A stretch of DNA of 64,000 nucleotides from Liopterus haemorrhoidalis. Its lineage: Eukaryota > Arthropoda > Insecta > Coleoptera > Dytiscidae. A program made the position numbers and the translations under genes. Position 1 is the stretch's first letter; every line of letters begins with the position of its first letter. Where the stretch lies: assembly GCA_963971575.1 (NCBI GenBank), contig OZ020618.1:30866540-30930539 (forward strand), given 5' to 3'. Below are positions 53,674-62,859 of this stretch, piece after piece. The notes beneath the pieces were generated by a model, which did no database searches, had not been told where the DNA came from, and saw nothing but the letters and a program-made list of their open reading frames with translations.

Positions 53674-54569
53674 GCGGTGTTGTCTTCTCGTTCTTTATGT
53701 GTATTATCTTCTGTATTATTTAGCATAGCTTTTGACACACTTTCTTCTTGAGTGTTATCCGGGTTTTCTATGTTAGTGTTTAACTGGTTTTGTGTTTTGT
53801 CTTCGGACGTTTCTGTGCTGCGAGTGGTGCTTGTTTGAGTCAATTTGAATTTACACCTTTCGTCTTTATGTCCCGGTTTCTTACAGAAAGTGCAGTAAAA
53901 TGAGTCATCTGATAGGTATAACCTGTAGGTAGTGTCTTCGTATGTGACGTGGATTGATTCTGGGATTAAAATATTTTCATTATCTTCTATGAAAATATCC
54001 CTTCTGAAGCTTAATATATGGGTATAGCCTTCTTGTTGGAGTCCAGCTCGCAAAAATTTCATTTGTGAAGTGATTTTAAGACCCATTTCTCTTAGTTCGT
54101 TTTCAGTTATATAATGTGGTATGCTTGGGCATGCATTTGCGATTATAATGCGTTTATTTGGGGATATCAGATATCTGACTGTTATTTCATTTCCTTTAAC
54201 TTGAACGGTGCTGTGTTTTTTTACGAAATTGTCAGCTATGAGCTTATTTGTGAAATATATGTTAATTCGATTGTTAGATAGTCTTGAAAAATGTGTAATT
54301 TTTTCAGGTCCGACTATGGACCCCACTGCTATGATGTAGTCTTGTAATACGAGTCCTTGGATTGTATGTAATATAATTCCTTGGTTTTTGTTTGGGAAGT
54401 TAGTAGTATTTTCTTTAAGTTTCGCTGCGTAATTCATATTATTTTGGGTTATTTCGGTTGTTGTATTGGTGAAATTGTTATTTTTGTTGTTGTTTTGGTA
54501 GTTATTTTCTTTAATTTGATTGATATTTGGTGTTTGAATTAGTTGTTGATTTGAATTTTGCGCCGCCAT
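53670..54569 (-). CDS. LINE ORF1, gag-like RNA-binding protein
   Basis: 299 residues from ATG at 54569, in a strong context (GCCGCCATGG). The N-terminus is Asn/Gln-rich (QNSNQQLIQTPNINQ), followed by a folded region (TVQVKGNEITVRYLISPNKR) and a CCHC zinc knuckle FYCTFCKKPGHKDERCKF at about residues 225-242. The C-terminus is Thr/Asn/Glu-rich. The ORF ends in TGA overlapping the ATG of the next frame (ATGA, 53673-53670). It binds LINE RNA and forms the RNP. Whether the overlap is native or the result of a one-base shift in a longer ORF1 is unresolved. Confidence 0.88.
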   Translation of the reverse strand: MAAQNSNQQLIQTPNINQIKENNYQNNNKNNNFTNTTTEITQNNMNYAAKLKENTTNFPNKNQGIILHTIQGLVLQDYIIAVGSIVGPEKITHFSRLSNNRINIYFTNKLIADNFVKKHSTVQVKGNEITVRYLISPNKRIIIANACPSIPHYITENELREMGLKITSQMKFLRAGLQQEGYTHILSFRRDIFIEDNENILIPESIHVTYEDTTYRLYLSDDSFYCTFCKKPGHKDERCKFKLTQTSTTRSTETSEDKTQNQLNTNIENPDNTQEESVSKAMLNNTEDNTHKEREDNTA

Positions 54570-54860
54570 GGCGGCGAGTGGGCGTTATGTTTTCCGACCA
54601 ATGGGTGGCTCTGACGTCATTTATCAGCTGTGATTGACAGGTGACAGTTGTTAGCATTAACAGGTGTTTTGTGATATATAAAAGGATGATAATTATAATA
54701 CAGGGTTAGTGAAAGATGAATTTATATTCTAGATGATTAGGTAGTAGTTATATAAAGATATTAAGATATTATCCACTCACCACTTCCTCTGGGTATATAA
54801 ATAACTTTACTTTTTAATATTTCTATGGAGCACGTGTGTTCACTAGTGTACTAGTTGACC
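54570..54860 (-). promoter_or_regulatory. LINE 5' UTR / internal promoter region
   Basis: From the 11-bp TSD to the ORF1 ATG. Contains TGACGTCA within CTCTGACGTCATTTATCAGC (54611-54630) and E-box-like motifs. Full-length I-type LINEs carry internal promoters here; the specific sites are inferred. Confidence 0.4.
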
Positions 54861-54938
54861 GCGGCAACATTAGTTCTTTAAAATTAGCGCGTTTATATTT
54901 ATTACAAACTTGACACTTTTTGAGTCTTCATAATGGTT

Positions 54939-55647
54939 TTATGAGTCTTCATAATGGTTAGTATCATACGCACGCGACAGTGCATCGGCAATATATAATC
55001 CTTTGCCCCGTTTAAATCGTAGTGTCAACTCAAAGGTTTGTAAACGTAGTAACAATTGCTGTAGACGTAAAGGACAGTCATTAAGCGGTTTTTTAAAAAT
55101 TGGTAAAAGCGGTTTATGGTCTGTTTCTACCACAAAATGTCTACCATATAAATATTCACGAAACCTTTCACACCTAAAACAAATAGCTAGTCCTAGCAAT
55201 TCCTTTTCTATCTGTGCATAACGTTTTTGCACACTAGTTAAAGCGCGCGACGCGTACGCCACTGGCGCATCTTGTTGCAACAATACAGCCGATAAGACAA
55301 CGATAATCAACCGATAAGACAACGGGTTTATTCACATTGTAGAATTGCAACATGGGTTGTTTCGTTAAAATATTTTTTAAATTATTGTAACTTCTATCTT
55401 GTGTCTTTAACCACGGAAAATGAACATCCTTTTTAATTAATTCTCTCAAAGGTGCACTTAATTCCGAAAGATTTGGGATGAATTTAGCTAGATATGTCAA
55501 CATTCCTAGAAAACGTTGAATATCTTTTTTATTTTCAGGCTTTTTGAAATTATTAATTGCTTTTATTTTATTAACATCAGGACTAATGCCTGAGCTACTT
55601 AGTTTATGGCTACTTAGCATTTGTTTTGATTTAGTTTCAAATCGCAT
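54939..55647 (-). pseudogene. Gypsy RT connection and RNase H
   Basis: 55234-55647 carries KIKAINNFKKPENKKDIQRF and LGMLTYLAKFIPNLSELSAP (thumb/connection). 54939-55322 carries APVAYASRALTSVQKRYAQI, EKELLGLAICFRCERFREYL, HFVVETDHKPLLPIF (an RNase H Asp) and RGKGLYIADALSRAY. A short duplication (GATAAGACAAC twice at 55293-55325) causes a frameshift in the first RNase H strand. Confidence 0.92.
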
Positions 55648-56285
55648 TCTTTTACTCTATCTAAAACGAGCTTTAACCTTTTGTCATGCTCTTCCAAAGT
55701 TGTGCCCCAAACCAAAATATCATCGATATACGTATCGACTCCCTCTATATCATCAAAAAATTGTTTAATTATTCTAAGAAAAAGTTCGGGTGCACACGAA
55801 ACACCATAAGGCAGCCTTAAATATTTATATCTGCCAAAAAGTGTACTGAAAGTCGTTAATTTTGTGATTTCTTCTTCTAATTTTATCTGTTAAAAGCCTT
55901 GACTAGCATTTAGCGTACTGAAATATTTAGCACCGGATAATTTTGAAATAATTTCATCCACAGTAGGAAACTGAAAATGTTCACGCTTGATGGCAAGATG
56001 AACTTTTGTCCTTTTTCTAACTATTACAACTGAATTAACCCAAGACGTCGGTTCAGTAACTTTTTCTATAATTTTTGAATTTTCTAATCTAATTAATTCG
56101 TTTTTAAATTGTTCTCTTATTGTTACTACTGGTTTAATATTTTCATCTACAGTCAAATGATATGGTTCAATTTTAATGCAACCAACTCCTGAAAATACAT
56201 CATTAAAATTATTTAATAAGTCTTTTTCAGTTACTGAATATACTCGTTTAACTAATTTTAATAATTGGCATGTTTCTATTCCCAA
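55648..56285 (-). pseudogene. Gypsy reverse transcriptase
   Basis: MGIETCQLLKLVKRVYSVTE leads to VGCIKIEPYHLTVDENIKPV and VTEPTSWVNSVVIVRKR (fingers), then FSTLNASQGF, where the motif A Asp (normally LDAxxGF) reads Asn. A stop at about 55887-55889 follows, then the palm continues with LPYGVSCAPELF and the catalytic YIDDILVWGTT near 55713-55745. Mostly collinear but inactivated by the stop and the Asp-to-Asn change. Confidence 0.9.
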
Positions 56286-56384
56286 TACTGCAGGAATATT
56301 TTCAACATTAATAACATAAAAAATAATATTATATAAACAGTTCTTATATTCATATTTTTACAATATGCTACCTAGAACATCTAA

Positions 56385-57062
56385 CTACATACCAGAATAT
56401 GCTGTTAATCTAGTATTGGAGTGAGTTAATAAATTTATGTCAATATTTAATTTTTTGTAAATATCAATTGGGATGCAATTAGCTTGTGCTCCAGTGTCAA
56501 TTTTGAAATAAATAATATTATCGTCAATTTTTAATTGACAGTACCATTGATTTTTAAACTTACTGTTTTTTTCGTTTTCTACAGAACCTATGCAAAAATC
56601 ATTATTATTGTTTTCCAAATCGAGACGATCATTGGTAGCTTGATTTACTTCTAAATTATAAATCTGTTTATTTTGTTTATAACATACTTTTTCAAAATGG
56701 TTATAACCTTTACACTTATTGCACTGTTTGTTGAAGGCGGGACATTCAAAAAGATTATGCACATAACCGCACTTTCTGCATGTTTGGGTGTGGTACTTAC
56801 TGCGCCTGGCACTTACACCACATGATTTGTCCTGATCACGTGACGTCTCTCGTTGATGACGATGACGATCACCAACGAACGCTGCTGATGTCCTTCGGTT
56901 TTCGCCAAGGTGCCCTATGCTGCTACTGGAACGGCGGGAAAAAATAGCTTGTATGGACAAATCGGTGTCTGTTTGTAACTTTTTAGAAATATGGACTGAC
57001 TGCTGCTTTGATGCTTCGGATGCGCGACACAAAACTAATGCTTTTTCTAGGGTAAGCTTTGT
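56385..57062 (-). pseudogene. Gypsy gag zinc knuckles and protease
   Basis: Same frame as the gag start. Two zinc-binding motifs follow each other, CRKCGYVHNLFECP (an atypical knuckle) and CNKCKGYNHFEKVC (CCHC), for RNA packaging. The retropepsin motif YFKIDTGAQANCIP carries the DTG active site. The frame ends at TAYSGM followed by a stop. Confidence 0.92.
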
Positions 57063-57587
57063 TTATTGTAACAGTTTTTCTCGTAATGCATTATTCAAAA
57101 TGCCACAAACAAGTCTGTCTTTGATTAAACTATTTTTTAACGTTTCAACTTCGTCATTTTTACTTTTCACCTTTAGATCATATTTTTCAAATTCGCACGT
57201 ATCCGATTTATTTTTGAGTTCAGTTACATACTGATCTATTGTTTCTTGCGGCAGTTGATCACGCGTAAAAAACTGGTGACGCTCATAAGTTAAATTTTTG
57301 CACGGAATAAAGTAATTTTCGAAACTGTCTATTACTTTAGCTAACACTTTTTTATCAGTCTCACTTATATTAAAAGTTTGAAAAATGTCAAAAGCCTCTT
57401 CACCAGTGTAGTGTAAGAGCGTAGCGCACTGTGTTTCTTCCGTGTTTTTCGTTAGTTCACTAGTTTTTACGTAATTTTCGAAGCGTTTGCGCCATTTTGT
57501 CCAGTTGATTGACACGTTGCCTTCAATTCTTAAAGGTGAAATAGGAATTCTTTCACCCATATGTATATTACTTTTTTCTTTAAACAC
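57063..57587 (-). pseudogene. Gypsy gag N-terminal part
   Basis: 174 residues from MFKEKSNIHMGERIPISPLR, with WTKWRKRFENY, GEEAFDIFQTF and DQLPQETIDQYVTELKNKSD, the capsid-type helical region typical of K02A2.6-like gag. The frame is interrupted by TAA at 57063-57065 but continues in the same frame into the next segment, so this is a single nonsense mutation. Confidence 0.9.
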
Positions 57588-57664
57588 AAGCTTTAATCAA
57601 ATATCTAAAAATATATACTTTCTTTCACTTTATACTTATTCGGTTCTTACTAGCTACTGGCTAG

Positions 57665-57678
57665 TACCGACTGCGCCA
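57665..57678 (-). promoter_or_regulatory. Primer-binding site
   Basis: TGGCGCAGTCGGTA immediately follows the 5' LTR on the minus strand. This is the common Gypsy-type PBS complementary to a tRNA 3' end, probably a serine tRNA. Confidence 0.8.
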
Positions 57679-57821
57679 TGTTATAAGTTCTGTTGATAAA
57701 TAAGACACGTCTAGTCTGCTTGATAGTAATTTATTAACTAACTTGCCTAATCATTTACAAGAAACCAATAATGCCAATATGTTAAATATACCAGCATCTA
57801 AACATAAATATAACTATGACA
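57679..57821 (-). repeat. Gypsy 5' LTR
   Basis: 143 bp, TGTCATAGTTATATT at its 5' end and CTTATAACA at its 3' end on the minus strand (TG...CA). Nearly identical to 48625-48772. Confidence 0.93.
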
Positions 57822-57829
57822 CAATTACA

Positions 57830-58020
57830 ACATTAAATGTACAATAAACAATATATTTACATATTTTTTTCAATATCCTTGGACTTTTCCCATGTGTGTA
57901 TTTATTAATAATAGATCAGTGTTTCCCAGATTTAATACTTATTGTCTTGGAGACCCATTGTAAATATACCCAACGATATCGAGAAAAAAAAGGTGTTGAG
58001 AAACTTGAAGAGTAAAGAGA
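57830..58020. other. Spacer with a hAT-like end
   Basis: CAGTGTTTCCCAGATTTAAT near 57916 and GGAGACCCATTG resemble hAT termini. No partner was found. Confidence 0.35.
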
Positions 58021-58029
58021 AAACAATTT

Positions 58030-58620
58030 CAGCTAATATCAATAAGATATAGTTTTTCGTTCCAGAAATACCAACATGTATACAGAGAAATATCAAGCGT
58101 ACTGAAAGCGTCAGAAATAGTGTTGAAAGCGAATAAATAATACATGCATACAATAATAACAGATTTACTCAGTGCTGTACAAGAATTAAGAAAATTATAC
58201 ACGAGAAATATAATAACACAAACAACTAGAGGAAAAATGCATACTGTCATAACTGTAAGAAAAGAATATATAGCGATATTATGGGGTCCATCACATGTTG
58301 GAACATAAGGAAACAACCAAGCTGACAGTACTGAAACATTACCACAAATTTGGAGATTGCCAATTCCTATTCCAACATATGATTTGAAATGTTATGTTAA
58401 AAGAAAAATTCGATAAGAGTGGAAAACTGATTGACAAATTGACTGAAAATCACGTGAATAACTAAACGTTCAACAATAGAGAAGAAATCATTGAGACCTA
58501 TGATGCATAATTAACCGCGTAAAACATAATTACTGAGTGTAAAATGACTCAAGAAGAAATACCAATCACACTACAAAACGCACTATTAAGTACCTAACCA
58601 AAATAAAAATGGTAAAATAC
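58030..58620 (+). pseudogene. LINE RNase H tail fragment (+)
   Basis: The plus strand reads TDLLSAVQELRKLYTRNIIT (RNase H second Asp strand), then IAILWGPSHVGT followed by a stop and GNNQAD, the SHVGxxGNxxAD motif of the RNase H domain in I/Jockey-type LINEs. Several stops interrupt it. The opposite-strand hydrophobic ORF (58029-58316) is a shadow of this reading. Confidence 0.75.
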
Positions 58621-58649
58621 GCAAGTAACTAAAAGAAATAATTATCTTA

Positions 58650-59470
58650 ACGCTACGTATAACCTCAAAGATTACAAGTTTCTTATACAAAACTAATAAC
58701 CAGAAGTAAAATTAGTAATGATCTATGTATAATTTTTTTAGAGAATTTAGTTATTTTAAAATATATTTGTAACTTTCAAATAGCTTCTATGATTATATAT
58801 TTTTGTGCAGAAATGTTCAAATAATACGAGAACATAGTTTTCGACATAATTGTTTATAGCTTAGAACCTTCGTCGAAAAACATTATACTTGGTGTCAATG
58901 GAAACACCTATATTGTATTATAAGATTGACGATGGCGAGAAAAATACATTACTAAGTACAGTACCTATAAGTAGTTTTCACAATAGAACAAAATAGCTAT
59001 AACATAAGTTATGCAAACATATTTGTAAAACTTAAGCTACAATTTGTCACGTCATACGCTAACATACGCCGATTGGTTTACAAGATGGTGTCAAAATGCA
59101 ATTTGTTTATTTACATTTACCTACATATAGTAGATTTTTTTTACAATTAAAAATATCCTGTTCGATAGAGAAAAATTCGCTGTAAGTATTATAGTACAGC
59201 GGTTCTTAACCTTTTTATACTCGGGACTCCCGAACTAGCCTAAAATATTTTCTGGACCCCCCAAGCAAATTTTTGAAATAATATTTTAAATGTTCTTAAT
59301 AATTTATTGTTTAATAATTAAGTTTATTGTAATTTTAAAAGCAACAATTGGTATTTTTTTTTTAATTTCGGGACCCCCCCCCTCTTAAGAACCGCTGTTA
59401 TAGTATATATAGATTGTTACTAATTTTATTTTAGATAGTTGTTTTGTATACGAAACTTGTGAGAACTATA
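58650..59470. repeat. Tandem duplication, unit 1
   Basis: Shares ordered blocks with 59490-60235: GTATAACC...TTCTTATACAA, GAAATGTTCAAATAATACG, TAGAACCTTCGTCGAAAAA, ATAAGTAGTTT-ACACAATAGA, GATTGGTTTACAAGATGG and AGAGAAAAATTCGCTG. It contains a hAT MITE absent from unit 2. Confidence 0.85.
59197..59397. mobile_element. hAT MITE, perfect 8-bp TSD
   Basis: 201 bp with TIRs CAGCGGTTCTTAA and TTAAGAACCGCTG, flanked by TTATAGTA at 59189-59196 and 59398-59405. The paralogous position in unit 2 (near 60150) is uninterrupted. Confidence 0.95.
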
Positions 59471-59489
59471 TGGTTGTTCGCCCTCTTAA

Positions 59490-60235
59490 GGCTGCGTATA
59501 ACCCCCAGAGGTTACCAGTTTCTTATACAATACTAACAATCTGAAATAAAATTAGTATCAATCTATACATCATATTTTGCACCGAAGTTTTATCTATCTA
59601 ATAAGATATTTTTAATTGTAGAAACATTTATTGTAAAAATATTATCGCTCAATAACTTAAAAATAGACATCAGCGATATTGTTCTGTAATTTTTTAAATC
59701 TATTTGCGGGTTTCGAATAATTTTTATATTTACATAGTTTTGTGTCGAAATGTTCAAATAATACGTCAACATTTTTTTCGACTTGATTACTTATAGTTTA
59801 GAACCTTCGTCGAAAAATATTATACTTGATTATAATGGAATGCCACTTGGTAAACGTATTCTTCACAAATATTAAATCATTTTTACTCGTTACACCTGTA
59901 TTGAGAACCAGATGCAAGATGGCGGCAAAAATAGATTACCAAGTACAATACTATAAGTAGTTTACACAATAGAACGAAATAGCTTAAAACATATATGTAG
60001 AAGGAAGCTTTAGCTACAATTTGCCGCATCGTACGCAAATATTCATCGATTAGTTTACAAGATGGCGTCTATAACGCAATTTGCTTAATTACAATTACTA
60101 CAACTAAAAACATCCTATTAGTTAGAGAAAAATTCGCTGCAAATTTTGATATATAGATTGTTATTAATTTTATTTCCGATTATTAGTTTTGTATAAAAAA
60201 GTATTGAGAACTATAGGGTTGTGCGCCGCCTTAAG
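59490..60235. repeat. Tandem duplication, unit 2
   Basis: Second copy of the 58650-59470 segment without the MITE and with small indels. No gene content; AAGATGGCG-type motifs appear in both copies. Confidence 0.85.
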
Positions 60236-60239
60236 TAAA

Positions 60240-62820
60240 AGAATGTAAATATAATCATCGCCTTTTTGGACAAAATATTTATTTTAGAAACACAACGTTT
60301 CCCTAAATTTTCTTAGCTTCATCAGGTGCTGAAACTACATTCAAATATATGAAATTGTGTTTTCCTTGACATAAATTATAAATATTAACCTATTCTATAA
60401 TAATACTTATATATAAAAGTGAAATATAGGTTTATATGTCTCGGCAATCCTCAAAAATTCTCAAAAATGTTTGTTCTAATTTGCACCATATATACACGAG
60501 TTTACATAGAAATAAAATGTAGATCTACAAAAAAGTCTGCGACAACATGTGTCTACGATGCACGGTTCAAGCCCAATTAACCATTTTATGGTTTCAAACA
60601 CCACATTTTGTTTATCACTAAGTTTGTCAGTGAATAACTTTCTAGCATATTTCAAATAGAACATTTTCAAATAGAACACAGAATCTTTTTCCTACGACTA
60701 CTATGGAACTGTCTCATTTCGATACAGTTAGTTGACAGGAAATTAAAATGTTATTAGCATGTTGACAGGAAATTAGCATTAGAATTAATTTCGCATGTTA
60801 CTCTCATGCGCGCGCAGGTGATGTGGGAATGATAAATGCGCCCCAATGCGCATATGCGTTGTGCGAGAAAGAATAAATTCGCAGCAATGCGCATGTGCAG
60901 TTTCCGAGAATTTACATTCCCGTACTGGCTGCGCGGGCATTAATGGCTGTTAGCCATATTTATATTGTATTTTCTTGATTATTTATTTATTGAAAAATAG
61001 TAATCGGAGGAAAAGTATAGTGAGCAACACGCGCAGAATATATATTCCGCTCTAGTTGCACAATATACTATTCTCCACGACCACTATAGAATTTACCAAT
61101 TTTAAAACCAATTTTCACTACAAAAAGTTAATATTTTAACATAAGAGTTGGAATGTTATTCTAAAGCACTTATATTCTTATGTATTTTGCGTGTATTTCA
61201 TTCCATCACTTGGAATAACTATTCCATGCTTGTTGTCATTTGTTAATGTTCACTGTAAAGTATGCATTACTCCGCGCTGAAAAGTAGTGCAAACGGTATC
61301 TATACGCGTAGGGATAAATTCAAAGTTATTTGTGTACCATGGCCAAAAAGTAGATGTTTTTCGGCCGCATCTAAATTTAAAGGCCGAGGCGCAGCCGATT
61401 AATAATTATAAATGTACGACTGTCAATTATAAATGTAAATGTTCGACTGTCAATTATAAATTATAAATGTTCGACTGTCAGTTGTTTCAATGTAACCATG
61501 GAGATCTTGTAACTTGAGAAATGACACATAGATGGCACTAGCATCCAGCGGCCAAAAAAATAAGTGAATCGGCCTAGGCCGAAAAATATGTACTTTATGG
61601 TCGGTAATAGATGATTAAAAAGAACTGTTTTTGACATGGTCGCCCAAAAAATAGTATATGCAATATTTATATCAAATAAATGTAACATAACTTCCTGAAA
61701 AGTACTAAAATAGTGACCGATGTGTGGCAAATTAACTTAAATTAAACAAATAATAAATAAAAAAATAAGTTTAATTAATTGATTAATTTGTTATGTAATA
61801 TAAATTATTTGTTAAGATAAACTGTTTGTTAAAATAATTATTTGTTAAATTTCCTTTATTTTTCTGGTGGTCGTGAAGAAAGTAGGGTCTGTGACTCGGT
61901 TGGAATGAGAAAATTCGATGCTCGTGGTTCCACTCGCATCTAATTTTCTCCAACCTTGTTACAGAATATACTATTACACTATATATCTAGGAGTGCTAAT
62001 TAGATAAGAATATTGATGAATATTAAACAACAAATATTTATCTGTATGTTCGTTAATATTTTTCTCTCTTATCTAAGACCCAATCGAGGGTACTTTTTAC
62101 GGTTGTACCCTGCTACACGAATTCTTCTTCAACGAAAGTATTTGCAAATCTACTCTTTTAAAACCAATATATTAAATGAAATTTTGTTGAAGTCTATCTG
62201 TAGGGGCACTACGCCAAAATGGACCGATTTCAACAAGATTTCCAACACACCTTTAAGTGAATCCAGGGCAGTTTTAGGTTATATTTCAGAATTTCAATTT
62301 AAGGGCTAGTTTTAGGGAGTGAGAAGAAAATAAATTAGTATTTCGGTATAACTTAAACTATTCATCAAAATCGCTTCCGTTTTATTTTCTTTCTTATGTT
62401 GGAAAGAAATTAAAAAAGTTTTTGAGAAAAAATTATCTACATTTTGTCAATGGTAGAAAGAGCCTAGACATTTTTTCCGCAGTAATTTGTTTATGAAAAT
62501 TACATAGTTTTCTTTGAACATTTTTGAATAAAACAAAATAAAAATTAAGTAAAGCAGTGGATATGAACAGCAATGACGACAGTTTTAAAATATTATAATT
62601 CGTGCTTTAATCAATTTGGAAATGTTCGATTGTGGAAAGACGGTAGGAGTCGGGAACCGTGGATTGTGTCGGATTCACCGTTTACATAAAACACTCACAT
62701 TTCACATAACTATTCGGACTAATGTTGTACAAATTATATACTCGAATATTTATTTAATATTACTGACTTCAATCAAATAATTATAGTACGAGTTATTACG
62801 CGTTATTTTGCATACATGAC
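60240..62820. other. Unannotated stretch
   Basis: Small local repeats: a GACAGGAAATTA block twice (60734-60771), AATGCGCATATGCG/AATGCGCATGTGC (60846-60900), and a TTCGACTGTCAATTATAAAT triplicate (61416-61480). A 98-residue plus-strand ORF (62013-62309) has no recognised family. No RNA gene recognised. Confidence 0.45.
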
Positions 62821-62824
62821 AAAA

Positions 62825-62858
62825 CTCACATCTGTGTTACTTTCAACACAGATGTGAG
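62825..62858. repeat. Perfect hairpin, 14-bp stem, 6-nt loop
   Basis: CTCACATCTGTGTT (62825-62838), loop ACTTTC, then AACACAGATGTGAG (62845-62858), an exact inverse. No U-run follows and it has no known function. Confidence 0.9.
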
Positions 62859-62859
62859 G

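Larger units (their letters stand above)
49218..54860 (-). mobile_element. Full-length I-like LINE with RNase H, 11-bp TSD
   Basis: About 5.64 kb, minus strand, inserted in the Gypsy pol. Its poly(A) is the T-tract at 49218-49230. The target-site duplication GCGGCAACATT occurs at 49207-49217 and 54861-54871, so both ends are exact. ORF1 encodes a CCHC RNA-binding protein; ORF2 has endonuclease, RT and RNase H in order. ORF2 carries only one nonsense codon and two homopolymer frameshifts. RNase H plus CCHC ORF1 places it in the I superfamily (I/LOA/Ingi group) by architecture. Confidence 0.93.
48625..57821 (-). mobile_element. Gypsy (K02A2.6/Mag-like) LTR retrotransposon, split by a LINE
   Basis: Minus-strand element with LTRs at 57679-57821 (5') and 48625-48772 (3'), PBS, gag with two zinc knuckles, protease, RT, RNase H and integrase core, and a polypurine tract. 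Flanks TAATT (48620-48624) and CAATT (57822-57826) match at 4 of 5 bases, as expected for a Gypsy TSD. The LTRs differ by a handful of substitutions and small indels. An I-like LINE occupies 49218-54860. Without it the element is about 3.5 kb, short because the integrase C-terminus is deleted. The clade is inferred from the double zinc knuckle and the K02A2.6-like pol. Confidence 0.93.

Noticed and set aside
58029..58316. Hydrophobic minus-strand ORF resembling a receptor
   Set aside because: The plus strand encodes a recognisable LINE RNase H motif in the same place, so this is a shadow.
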